Of a stretch of DNA of 64,000 nt, positions 33,772 to 41,889 are shown in pieces. A model generated the notes under the pieces. The model searched no databases and was not told the DNA's origin. It saw nothing but the letters and a program-made list of their open reading frames with translations. Source of the DNA: an uncultured Prevotellaceae bacterium. GTDB taxonomy: Bacteria > Bacteroidota > Bacteroidia > Bacteroidales > Bacteroidaceae. Both the position numbers and the translations under genes were made by a program. Position 1 is the first letter of the stretch. Every line of letters begins with the position of its first letter. Location: assembly GCA_947169115.1 (NCBI GenBank), contig CAMVOK010000009.1, positions 1 through 64,000 of the forward strand, read 5' to 3'.

Positions 33772-36700
33772 TTATCTGTTGCGCTTGGGGTTCCTATTCC
33801 AGTGATAGACGACGTGGAACATCACGTAGCGGGGCAGTGTGCGATACCATGTCTCGGTGCGGCCCAGGGCATTCACCTCGTAGTGGGTGGGGGAGAGTTG
33901 GTGCAGGAGGTCGAAGGCTTCCAGGCGCAGGATGAGTTTGCTCTTCCAAAAGGGTTGACTGAGGGAGGCGTTAAGCACGAAGTCGTCGGTGTTCAGAAGA
34001 CTGCTGCCGTAGCCCCGGCGGCTGTACATGATGCCGTCGGTGGAGAGGGTCAGGCCCTCGCTGGCCTTTGCCCACAGGCGCGGCGTGGTGTAGCGCGCGG
34101 TGAGGCCGTACCCGAAGTCGATGGCGTTGAGCACGGCAAAGTCTTGCATCTGTCCCTCCGAGTGTCGCCAGCGGGCATCGGCCAGGGCGCGGATGTTCAG
34201 GCCCTTGTGGTCGTACTGGATGTGGCCTGCACCGTTCAGCGTAAGGGTGTTGACGGTGTTGAGACCCTCCCCAGCCCTCCCGTAGAGGGAGGGAGATTCC
34301 GAATGTGTAAGAGGACGGCTCCTCTCCTTCACGGGGAGGCTGGAAGGGGTCTGGAGCATGGCGTGGTCCTTGGCGTGATTCCAGTCGATGCCGCTGTTCA
34401 CGTGCCATGTCCAACGGCCCTTCTGCCCTATTTTGCGGTCGGTGCTGAAGTTGGCGTGGGCCACGTAGGTGCCGCTGATGTTCTGGGGCTGATAGGTATA
34501 GACGCCAGTGGCGGGGTTGTAGGCGACGGACTGCGAGACGACGCGATGGTAGTAGTCGAACTTGGCATCCAGGTAGTACATGCCCTGGCGAGGAGCCGTC
34601 TGGTCGGAATAACTGGCGCTGAGCGACGTCCTTGCGGCGCCCTTCAGGTTGTGGTTGCCGAGTTTGACGACGAGGGGACGGCTGTCGTCGCGCCAGTCGA
34701 TGCGGTCGAGCAGTTCGGCCGGGGCGTTCTTGTAACCGGCGCTGACACGGAAGTCGCGCTTGCCGTCCTTCCATACGTGGCGGAACGAGGCGTGGGGGTC
34801 CAGGATGAGGGTCGTCTGGCGGGCAATAGTATCAATCTGACCGCGCTGATAATGGATTCGTTCATGGACGACGGGCACGCCCATGCCGATGCTCCAGCGC
34901 TGGTAGCCTATCGTCATGTGGACTTGAGGGTGCATGTAGGTACCGTGCTTCGACAGGCTCACGCCGGGCTTGTGCTCCCAGCGGCGGCGATGCTGGTCGT
35001 AGGAGTTCTGTGGGTCGGTGATGGCCGTGAGCGCGTCGAGTTGCGAGGGCAGCAGGAGGGTGTCGGGATGATAGAGCCAGTCGTGGTTGTCGGTCACCGT
35101 AATGTTTGCCCCGTCGCCTGCTGACAGTGTCAGGTCATGACCGAGTTCCTTGTGATAGGTGAACGACATGGAGCCTCCCGTCCAGCGGTTCCGGATGGAG
35201 CGGGCATTGAGACTTTTTCCCGTGTTGGTTGTCTGATATTGTGTACCCTCCTCCGTTTCCTCGTTTTCATGGTTCACCCATCCATAGTAGAAGATATGCT
35301 GCTTGGGGCGGCGGAACTTGACGGTGCCCTGCGCGTCGGCGGAGAAGCCCCATGTCGTCCCTTCGTTCATGCCCACGGTGCGCTGCAGGATGGTGAGCGA
35401 GTCGGCCCGCTCCTCGAAGGCCGAATGCATGGAACCGTCGCGATGGGCATAGCGGAAGTCGGCAGTGACGTAGGTCCACGGCTTCTTCAGCGTAAAGTCG
35501 TTGTGCAGGTTCAGGCGGTTGTTCCCCAGGCGGTTGAAGGCTTTGGTCTGCGCGGTCGGCTTCAGTCCGTCGAGGTACTGCTCGCGGCGCTGGTGCATGG
35601 TCTGCTCGTCGCTTGTGGAGGTAAATTCCGTGCGGAAGTGGTTCTTCACCTTGTCCTCCTTGGCGTAGTAGGCCACCTCGCCCGCCACGCTGCGTGTCGT
35701 CAGCAGCGACTGCGGTGCCGAGCCGGGGCGCCAGTGGCCCTGCTCGCCGACGTGGCGCGACTCGTTCACGTTGTTGAGGTTGCCCAACAGCGTCGTGCGC
35801 ACCCGGTCGGTGAAGCCCAGGAGGAAACCACGGCCCAGGTAGCGCTTGTCCGTTCCGCCGGCCGCCTCCACGTTAGCGATGTAGCCTCGACTGTATTCGT
35901 CCTTCAGGTTCACGTCCATGACATATTTCTTCGGCTCCACGTCGTAGCCCAGGGCCTCGTTCTTTTCGGTCTGTTTCTCATAGACCTTCAGGGTCTTCAC
36001 GGTGTAGTAAGGCAGGTTCTCCATCAGCACGCGTTTGTTGCCGCCGAAGAACGTGTGAGAGCCCAGCAGGAGTTCGTCCACCTTGCGCCCGTTAACGAAT
36101 ATCTCGCCCTGTTCGTTCAGCGTCACGCCGGGCATCTGACGGATGAGGTCGCCCAACATGGAGCCCTGCGGCATCTGGAAGGCCGTGGCATCGTAGACGA
36201 GCGTGTCGCCGCGCCAGAAGAACTTCACCTTCGTGGCCGTCACCACCACTTCCTTCAGTGTCTTGCCCTGCATCTTGCGCATACTCAGCTTGGGCACCTC
36301 CACCTCCTGCTCCCCGGCAGGGACGGGCACGCGCTGCCACTGGTCGTCGTAGCCGTCGAGTTGGGCACGGACAAGGTACTCCTTCGGCAAGCCGCTGACC
36401 TCAGCCGTATAGTGCGCCCCGACGAGACGCATGCCGCGACCATAGAAACGCACCATCTGAGCCGAGTCCACGACCACGGTGCTGTCCGCCGCCAGGACGG
36501 AGATGCGGGCCTCGGGTAGGGGCATCTTCAGGAACCCGTCCTCGACATATCCTCCGAGGACAATGGTCTGCAGCCGTTGCTTTCGCTTGGCCTGCACGGT
36601 GATGTGCCGCCCGTCGGTGTTTACCCTCACGGGCAGTCCCTTGCAGAGGCGACGCACGTCGTTGGGCACGTCTTGGCCTCGGGTGCGGGCCGATGTGCGC

Positions 36701-36915
36701 AGTTCCGTCAGTCCTTCGGTCAGGATGTCGATGGTGTAGTCGGGATGCTCCTGGGTCAGGGCCTGCAGGGCCTCGATGAGAGACTCTCCCCCCGCCCTTT
36801 TCCCCTTCCCCTCACGGAGAGGTTGGGAGGTGTCTTGGGAGGGAGCAGTTACCTGTGCAGACAAAAAGGAGGACGAGAGTAAGTATATAATAAGGTATAA
36901 GAAACGTCTCATCAC
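33772..36915 (-). CDS. Outer-membrane beta-barrel/TonB-receptor-like protein with STN domain
   Basis: The 1,047-residue protein has a signal peptide (1-20). An STN-like secretin/TonB N-domain follows at about 43-112 (LIEALQALTQEHPDYTIDIL...GLPVRVNTDGRHITVQ), then a carboxypeptidase-regulatory-like beta domain (about 118-210). Next is a plug (LKEVVVTATKVKFFWRGDTLVYDATAFQMPQGSMLGDLIRQMPGV, about 220-330) and a long barrel. STN domains let receptors signal to FecR-type anti-sigma factors. It overlaps such a gene by four bases (ATGA) and an ECF sigma gene precedes that. The ligand is unknown. Two G/C repeat elements are inserted in frame near residues 26-42 and 855-885. G+C looks higher than in neighbouring genes. 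Confidence 0.82.
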   Translation of the reverse strand: MMRRFLYLIIYLLSSSFLSAQVTAPSQDTSQPLREGKGKRAGGESLIEALQALTQEHPDYTIDILTEGLTELRTSARTRGQDVPNDVRRLCKGLPVRVNTDGRHITVQAKRKQRLQTIVLGGYVEDGFLKMPLPEARISVLAADSTVVVDSAQMVRFYGRGMRLVGAHYTAEVSGLPKEYLVRAQLDGYDDQWQRVPVPAGEQEVEVPKLSMRKMQGKTLKEVVVTATKVKFFWRGDTLVYDATAFQMPQGSMLGDLIRQMPGVTLNEQGEIFVNGRKVDELLLGSHTFFGGNKRVLMENLPYYTVKTLKVYEKQTEKNEALGYDVEPKKYVMDVNLKDEYSRGYIANVEAAGGTDKRYLGRGFLLGFTDRVRTTLLGNLNNVNESRHVGEQGHWRPGSAPQSLLTTRSVAGEVAYYAKEDKVKNHFRTEFTSTSDEQTMHQRREQYLDGLKPTAQTKAFNRLGNNRLNLHNDFTLKKPWTYVTADFRYAHRDGSMHSAFEERADSLTILQRTVGMNEGTTWGFSADAQGTVKFRRPKQHIFYYGWVNHENEETEEGTQYQTTNTGKSLNARSIRNRWTGGSMSFTYHKELGHDLTLSAGDGANITVTDNHDWLYHPDTLLLPSQLDALTAITDPQNSYDQHRRRWEHKPGVSLSKHGTYMHPQVHMTIGYQRWSIGMGVPVVHERIHYQRGQIDTIARQTTLILDPHASFRHVWKDGKRDFRVSAGYKNAPAELLDRIDWRDDSRPLVVKLGNHNLKGAARTSLSASYSDQTAPRQGMYYLDAKFDYYHRVVSQSVAYNPATGVYTYQPQNISGTYVAHANFSTDRKIGQKGRWTWHVNSGIDWNHAKDHAMLQTPSSLPVKERSRPLTHSESPSLYGRAGEGLNTVNTLTLNGAGHIQYDHKGLNIRALADARWRHSEGQMQDFAVLNAIDFGYGLTARYTTPRLWAKASEGLTLSTDGIMYSRRGYGSSLLNTDDFVLNASLSQPFWKSKLILRLEAFDLLHQLSPTHYEVNALGRTETWYRTLPRYVMFHVVYHWNRNPKRNR
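34261..34351. repeat. Double CCCTCCC/GGGAGGG element in the OMP gene
   Basis: Two palindromic modules (CCCTCCCGTAGAGGGAGGG and CTCCTTCACGGGGAGG) lie side by side. They are read in frame as LPVKERS and SPSLYGRAGEG in an apparent barrel loop. Confidence 0.75.
36782..36846. repeat. CCCTCCC-type element in the OMP N-terminus
   Basis: TTCCCCTCACGGAGAGGTTGGGAGG with flanking C-runs encodes SQPLREGKGKRAGG between the signal peptide and the STN domain. Confidence 0.65.
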
Positions 36916-37517
36916 TCGGCCTCCTTCTTTTCTATTTCAACAATGAGTGTATCGGCCTGCAGGGTGAGCTGCAGCCCCTCGAACAGGTTCAGGCGGCCAA
37001 TCAAGCTCGCCAGTGAGTCGGTGGGTTGCCACGTCATGATGAGTCGCATCGTGCGTACTTCCTCGTTGCGGAACTGGACGACCTTGCCATAGTGGCGGGC
37101 AACGACCGTGAGGATGCTGTCCAGTGGGGCGTCTTGGAATACAACTGCCCCCTCCTGCAGACCCTCCAAGACCCTTCCCCCGCCCTCCCGTGAGGGAGGG
37201 AGTTTTTCTACTTCTTCGGATGAATTCATGAAGGGACGAACGACGGCAAACAGCAGCCCCGCCATGAGGACGGCTCCGACGAACGCGGCTGCAATCTTCC
37301 AAAGTCCCCTCCTCGTTCGGCCCGAAGGGACGCTTTCCTCAGCAAGGACCTCCTCCAAGGGGGAAGAACTTCGCTCCCCATCTGTACTTTCGCGCAGCCA
37401 CACCATCATCTGGTAATGCTTGTGCACGTCCTCGTCGGCCAGCAGTTCTTGCATCTGTTCCTCCGTGTAGCGGTCGGGGTGCTCGGTCATGTCGAGCAGG
37501 ATTTCCAGTTTGTCCAT
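36912..37517 (-). CDS. FecR-type anti-sigma factor with DUF4974 domain
   Basis: The 201-residue protein has a short cytoplasmic N-terminus (1-72), one membrane helix (IAAAFVGAVLMAGLLFAVV, about 74-93) and a periplasmic DUF4974-like domain (about 125-195). The latter has DAPLDSILTVVARHYGKVVQF and the terminal LTLQADTLIVE. The FecR core is reduced compared with the usual 300-residue proteins. It lies between an ECF sigma gene and an STN-bearing outer-membrane protein. The predicted role is to hold the sigma factor until the barrel protein binds its ligand. Repeat-derived peptides occur near residues 55-72 and 105-118. Confidence 0.82.
   Translation of the reverse strand: MDKLEILLDMTEHPDRYTEEQMQELLADEDVHKHYQMMVWLRESTDGERSSSPLEEVLAEESVPSGRTRRGLWKIAAAFVGAVLMAGLLFAVVRPFMNSSEEVEKLPPSREGGGRVLEGLQEGAVVFQDAPLDSILTVVARHYGKVVQFRNEEVRTMRLIMTWQPTDSLASLIGRLNLFEGLQLTLQADTLIVEIEKKEAE
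37146..37204. repeat. CCCTCCC/GGGAGGG element in the FecR gene
   Basis: GCCCTCCCGTGAGGGAGGGAG plus a C-rich flank, in frame, encodes LPPSREGGG just after the membrane helix. Confidence 0.75.
37314..37347. repeat. Dispersed CGGCCCGAAGGGACGC repeat in the FecR gene
   Basis: This segment matches 39152-39185 at nearly every position (CGGCCCGAAGGGACGCTT shared). Here it is coding; there it is intergenic. Confidence 0.75.
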
Positions 37518-37529
37518 GATACTCGGGAT

Positions 37530-38018
37530 TTAGGGATTGAACCTTTGCTTCAGCTTACGGATGGCCTGTGCCAGATGCTTATAGACGGCCGCTTCGCTGA
37601 TGTCCAGCCGTTTGGCTATCTGGGCGTAGGTCATGCGCTCCCGGAAACGCAGTCGCACCACCTCGCGCGTCTGCGGCGTCAGTTCGGTGTCGACAAAGTG
37701 GAGTATCGACTCCAGTTCGGCCTCCTTTTCCTCTGCCGTCCGGCTGTCCTCGGCCATGGCTTCGTCCAGTGGCAGGAGGCGATGCACACGCTCCCTGACG
37801 CTCTTGTGGCGCAGCACGTTCATGCACCGGTTGCGCACGGCCGAGAACAAGTAGGCCACGCTGCACGGCATGTCCACCTTCCGTTCGGCCAGTTGGGCAA
37901 AGACATCGCTCACCGCGTCGCGCCCTTCCTCCTCGTCGGCCAGTAGCCGGCGGGCCAAGCGCAGCATCTCGGCGCGATGTTGCTCATAGAATCGTCTGAT
38001 GTCCGTAGCAGTTTCCAT
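37530..38018 (-). CDS. ECF sigma factor
   Basis: The 162-residue protein has sigma region 2 (FYEQHRAEMLRLARRLLADEEEGRDAVSDVFAQLAER) and region 4 (LTPQTREVVRLRFRERMTYAQIAKRLDISEAAVYKHLAQAIRKL), the size and layout of the ECF family. It is the first gene of a sigma/anti-sigma/OMP unit, with 12 bases to the FecR gene. Its target promoters are not identified here; autoregulation is likely by analogy. Confidence 0.9.
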   Translation of the reverse strand: METATDIRRFYEQHRAEMLRLARRLLADEEEGRDAVSDVFAQLAERKVDMPCSVAYLFSAVRNRCMNVLRHKSVRERVHRLLPLDEAMAEDSRTAEEKEAELESILHFVDTELTPQTREVVRLRFRERMTYAQIAKRLDISEAAVYKHLAQAIRKLKQRFNP

Positions 38019-38127
38019 CCGTTTTTGATAGCTTTCTGTTCATAAGACACCCGAGACGGTTGTTTCCCAACCCCTATCCCCTCTCTTTTTTCATGACAAA
38101 TAAGAAAACCCGTGGGTGGAAAGCCTG

Positions 38128-39045
38128 TCAATGGCGATGCTCGCTCTGGAGATATTGTATCAAATCTTTGGGAAAATTGGTTTCGAGGATAGTGAACCCC
38201 TGTTCGATGAGCCATCCCCACCCTTCAGACGGACGCTGGAAGATGGACACGAGGTCGTCGTGTCCGGCGGTGTGGTTGGGCCACGTACTGGCCACAAAGG
38301 CGCGACTCCCGGAATTCAGCACGCGAGGCAGCAGACGATAGGATTCGCCCTCCAGCGATGCCATACGGAACTGGAAGGCCACGGGGTGGAGTTCTCGGAC
38401 GTACTCGTCCACGTAGGCCGCAAGGTTGGGTATGCGGTCCTCGATGACGGGGCAGTAAATGACGCTGTCCAACGCCGTGCCAAAGATGCGGCGGGCCTTC
38501 TCGTAGGGCCAGTCCAACACAAACATGGTCTCTTGCAACACCCCGTGGCGGCGCAGCACGTCGAGCAGGGCACGCACCGTTGTACCCTCCTCTGTACCAA
38601 GCGGGTCGATGCCAGCCTTGTCCAGATAGAGATGGGCACGTCCACGGGTCTCCTCGATGTATTCCTCCAGTGTGGCCACGGGCATCTGGGTCGATTGCCC
38701 CCAATTGGTACGGAGACGCAGTCGGCGCACCTCCTCCAGTGTCATGTCGGCAATGCGGCCCGTGCCATTGGTCATACGGTCCACCGTGGCATCGTGCATC
38801 ATCACAAAGTGCCCATCGCGCGTCCGGTGCACGTCGGTCTCAATGATGTCAGCCCCGAAGAACAGGGCATTCTGCAGGGCCTGCAATGAGTTCTCTGGTG
38901 CATACTTCCAGTCGGCACGGTGGGCGGCCACAAACACGTAGCCCTCTGGCGCGCTGTGGCGCAAGGCTGGCTGGCTCCAGACTCCCAAGGGCATCAGAAA
39001 AGAGATGGTCAGTAATAAGGTAGAAAGGGTGGATAACTTTTTCAT
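38128..39045 (-). CDS. Exported glycerophosphodiester phosphodiesterase
   Basis: The start is at 39045 (MKKLSTLSTLLL), giving a signal peptide ending GVWSQ. The catalytic domain shows AAHRADWKYAPENSLQALQNALFFGADIIETDVHRTRDGHFVMMHD, with the His/Glu/Asp metal ligands of GDPD enzymes. It also has YLDKAG and the C-terminal GFTILETNFPKDLIQYL. It hydrolyses glycerophosphodiesters to glycerol-3-phosphate and an alcohol outside the cytoplasm. A -7 element at 39226-39233 predicts a leader of about 180 bases filled with repeats. Confidence 0.9.
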   Translation of the reverse strand: MKKLSTLSTLLLTISFLMPLGVWSQPALRHSAPEGYVFVAAHRADWKYAPENSLQALQNALFFGADIIETDVHRTRDGHFVMMHDATVDRMTNGTGRIADMTLEEVRRLRLRTNWGQSTQMPVATLEEYIEETRGRAHLYLDKAGIDPLGTEEGTTVRALLDVLRRHGVLQETMFVLDWPYEKARRIFGTALDSVIYCPVIEDRIPNLAAYVDEYVRELHPVAFQFRMASLEGESYRLLPRVLNSGSRAFVASTWPNHTAGHDDLVSIFQRPSEGWGWLIEQGFTILETNFPKDLIQYLQSEHRH

Positions 39046-39047
39046 CT

Positions 39048-39185
39048 TACATTTAATCATTTACCATTTACTATTTACTATTTACTTTCAACGTCAACGA
39101 AACGCTACGAAAACGAAAACTTTCAAAATTCAAAATTCAAATTAAACTTTTCGCTCGGCCCGAAGGGACGCTTGCCTTAGCAAGT
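39048..39185. repeat. Stacked short repeats in the GDPD leader
   Basis: TTTACCA/TTTACTA heptads (39054-39085), TTCAAAA units (39118-39140) and the CGGCCCGAAGGGACGC repeat (39152-39185) follow one another. There is no open frame. Confidence 0.75.
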
Positions 39186-39225
39186 TATCGGCTATGCCGG
39201 GCGTTAGCAGACTCGCACGACAGTG

Positions 39226-39233
39226 CAAAGTTA
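39226..39233 (-). promoter_or_regulatory. Promoter -7 element for GDPD
   Basis: Minus strand reads TAACTTTG about 180 bases before the ATG at 39045. Confidence 0.5.
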
Positions 39234-39304
39234 CGACAAAGTTTCGTGATATAACAAATAATATTTATTGTTTTTCGATAATTTAACGACGATTATCGGT
39301 ATGG

Positions 39305-39331
39305 GCAAGCGTCTTCTATCGTCGCCGAGCG
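39305..39331. repeat. Dispersed GCAAGCGTCT...CGTCGCCGAGCG word, intergenic copy
   Basis: Matches 30558-30584 inside cbiD except for two bases. Confidence 0.75.
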
Positions 39332-39382
39332 GTATCTTTGACTATCGTCTTAGATACTTCCGATCGAAAATCCTCAAACAAG

Positions 39383-39414
39383 TTTGGTATTTTGCTCACT
39401 TATTCGTATCTTTG
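39383..39414 (+). promoter_or_regulatory. Promoter of the btuB-cbiK operon
   Basis: TTTG at 39383-39386 and TATCTTTG at 39407-39414, 20 bases apart, just upstream of the riboswitch. Confidence 0.75.
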
Positions 39415-39435
39415 CAAGCGAATCTTGGTAATCGG

Positions 39436-39592
39436 ATGCCCGAAAGGGCGTTTCGGTGCAAGGGAACCCGGTGGAAGTCCGGGGCTGTACCTGCAGCTGT
39501 AATCCCCATTATTGGGTCTGCTCGACACAAACCACTGAGCAATCGGGAAGGTGAGCAGACGGGGAAAGCCAGAAGACCTACCAGGAGAGAGT
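39436..39592 (+). ncRNA. Cobalamin riboswitch 1
   Basis: The class core is visible: AAGGGAACCCGGTGGAAGTC at 39460-39479, GCTGTACCTGCAGCTGTAAT with its trailing CC, and the B12-box GCCAGAAGACC at 39568-39578 followed by TACC. It sits between the promoter at 39383-39414 and btuB at 39667. Binding of adenosyl- or other cobalamin should repress the downstream operon. Confidence 0.93.
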
Positions 39593-39666
39593 GCAGAATG
39601 ATGCTTGCATCAATTATGCCAATGTTAAAAAATACGCACGCTCAGGAATAAGCGAGGGCGGAAATA

Positions 39667-41889
39667 ATGAAAGGAAGACTAAGTCTCATCATGGGGATGG
39701 CCTTGTTGGTCATATCCCAAACGCTAACGGCACAGGCTCCCCCCTCCCATGGGGAGAGGGCAGGGGGGGGACTACTCCGTACGGACACCATCCAGGAGGT
39801 CGTGGTTACAGGTACTGGCACCCAGCGCCTGTTGAAGAATGTGCCTGTACAGACGGAAGTCATCAGCCGTAAGATGCTCGACAGTTATGGAGGTAAGAGC
39901 ATAGAGGAGATATTGAGTGGATTGACGGCCTCTTTTGCTTTTGCCGAGGGTGACATGGGAAGCCAGATGCAACTGGGGGGACTTGCTAACAACTACATCC
40001 TTATCCTTATTGATGGCAAGCGCATCCATGGTGATGTGGGCGGTGAGAACGACTTAGGACTTATAGCCCCCCAGAACATAGAACGCATAGAGATCGTAAA
40101 GGGAGCGCAAAGTGCACTCTATGGTAGCGATGCGATGGCAGGCGTCATCAATATTATCACCAAGAAACACACGCAGAAGGGTATCTTTGCCGACAACAGC
40201 ACGCGATACGGAATGCACAACGACCTGCGCCAGCACAATACCTTTGCCTTTAATGTGGGTAAAGTGGGCAGTCAGACGAACTTTCAGATGCAACGCAATG
40301 ACGGTTGGCAGAATACGGCTAAGGAGTATGCCGAAGGTATGGTGCTGACCGACAGTAAGACGAAGACGGTAAACAAGTTCCGCAACTGGCAGTTGGCAGA
40401 ACGCTTGACCTATCAGCCCATACAGAATCTGGAACTGTATGCCGAGGGCTCTTACTATATCAAACACATTTGTCGTCCTCAGAATGGCACGCATCCGAGT
40501 TGTGATGTCTATACTTATGACCTTCGCTATAACAATGCTTCGGCATCGGTAGGCGGAAAGTACTACCTGGAGGATAAGGCAAAAGGTACCAAAAGGAACT
40601 ACATCACCTTGGATGCCGACTGGAATAAACATGCCTATTATTACGATTATACAGCCAGGACATACGAAAATGTATTGCTGAAAGGCGAGAAGTATGGTCC
40701 GCTGGACGGTACATGGTTTTCTGTGCCTATGTACCCTGGGCAGAGCAAACTGCAGAGCGACCAGCAACGAGTGATGGCCCAGTTAAAAGGTGTCTTCTAC
40801 CTGCCTTGCGAGAATACCATTAACGCTGGTATGGAGTACAGATACGACTACCTGAATGCGCCCGACCGTACGGAGACGGGAACGGCGGATGACTGGACAT
40901 CGGCCTTGTATGTGCAGGATGAGTTCGACAAACTGTCATGGCTCAATGTTACAGCTGGAATCAGGTTGGTGGAGAACCGCAACTTCGGCGTACGTCTGAC
41001 CCCCAAGATCAGCGCGATGTTCTCGGCTGGTGATGTCCGCTTCCGACTGGGGTGGAGTCAGGGTTTCAAGACACCGACTGTGAAGGAGTTGCACTACCGT
41101 TACCTGCATGTGATGGGCAGCAGCACCTTCTTCAACATCGGCAACACGAAATTGAATCCGCAGACGAGCAACTACTATTCTGCTAATGCGGAATATCGTG
41201 GTCGTAAGTTTACGGCATCGGTGACAGGCTATCTGAACAAATTGGACAATATGATAGCTCTGGTGAATGTGCCTGTTGGTGAGATTCCTGCTGGAATTAC
41301 CACCGCGTACCTGGGCGATGGGAGCACGAATGTACAAGCACGAATGTACAAGAATATGGATGATGCCCGAACTTATGGCATAGATGTGACACTCTCTTAT
41401 CAGGTGATAAAGGGGCTGACTATTACCGGGGCATATAGTTGGTTAGATACGGAGGCCAATCTCTACGATGTGTCCAAGAACAGGATGACAACCGTGGTCA
41501 TAGACGGAACGGCGCATCACAAATGGAGCGCTTCGGCCATGTACAGCCACACGTTCTGCCCACGTTATAAGTTGGGTGTAAACTTGTCAACCCGCGGCAG
41601 TAGCACCCGTTATTACCAAAACAACGGCAACGGAAAACAATACCAAATATGGCGCATCAATACTACGCATGACCTGGGAAAAACAGGAAAGAAGCTTGCG
41701 TACAGACTGGAGCTCTGCGTAGATAATGTCTTCAACTATGTGGATCGTACCATACACCCCTACCATTTAGGAAACAATACATCAGGCACGACGGTGTATG
41801 GCACCTTTGCCATTAAATTCAATTATGGGAAACGTGTTAATCAACATAAATTATCAACTAAATCTAATTACAACAATGAAGAAGATTAA
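39667..41889 (+). CDS. btuB: TonB-dependent cobalamin receptor, BtuB family
   Basis: The 740-residue protein has a signal peptide (1-22, ending LTAQA) and a TonB box-like DTIQEVVVTGTGT. A plug follows (SIEEILSGLTASFAFAEGDMGSQMQLGGLANNYILILIDGKRIHGDVGG, EIVKGAQSALYGSDAMAGVINIITKK), then the barrel. Placement directly behind a cobalamin riboswitch and before cbiK makes a corrinoid or a cobalt tetrapyrrole the likely ligand. The G/C repeat element at 39737-39776 is inserted between the signal peptide and the TonB box (APPSHGERAGGGL). Its last 14 bases overlap the cbiK gene. Confidence 0.9.
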   Translation: MKGRLSLIMGMALLVISQTLTAQAPPSHGERAGGGLLRTDTIQEVVVTGTGTQRLLKNVPVQTEVISRKMLDSYGGKSIEEILSGLTASFAFAEGDMGSQMQLGGLANNYILILIDGKRIHGDVGGENDLGLIAPQNIERIEIVKGAQSALYGSDAMAGVINIITKKHTQKGIFADNSTRYGMHNDLRQHNTFAFNVGKVGSQTNFQMQRNDGWQNTAKEYAEGMVLTDSKTKTVNKFRNWQLAERLTYQPIQNLELYAEGSYYIKHICRPQNGTHPSCDVYTYDLRYNNASASVGGKYYLEDKAKGTKRNYITLDADWNKHAYYYDYTARTYENVLLKGEKYGPLDGTWFSVPMYPGQSKLQSDQQRVMAQLKGVFYLPCENTINAGMEYRYDYLNAPDRTETGTADDWTSALYVQDEFDKLSWLNVTAGIRLVENRNFGVRLTPKISAMFSAGDVRFRLGWSQGFKTPTVKELHYRYLHVMGSSTFFNIGNTKLNPQTSNYYSANAEYRGRKFTASVTGYLNKLDNMIALVNVPVGEIPAGITTAYLGDGSTNVQARMYKNMDDARTYGIDVTLSYQVIKGLTITGAYSWLDTEANLYDVSKNRMTTVVIDGTAHHKWSASAMYSHTFCPRYKLGVNLSTRGSSTRYYQNNGNGKQYQIWRINTTHDLGKTGKKLAYRLELCVDNVFNYVDRTIHPYHLGNNTSGTTVYGTFAIKFNYGKRVNQHKLSTKSNYNNEED
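39737..39776. repeat. CCCTCCC/GGGAGAGGG element in btuB
   Basis: CCCCCCTCCCATGGGGAGAG then GGCAGGGGGGGG, in frame, in the segment between signal peptide and TonB box. Confidence 0.75.

Noticed and set aside
33709..36519. Two long plus-strand open frames (471 and 460 codons) opposite the outer-membrane barrel gene
   Set aside because: They are antisense to a well-supported barrel gene, lack any family motif, and are explained by the high G+C and codon bias of that gene.
38043..38067. ECF-type promoter (GGAAAC / GTCTTA on the minus strand) before the sigma gene
   Set aside because: The spacing is only 13 bases, shorter than usual for ECF promoters, so autoregulation is not supported by this motif.
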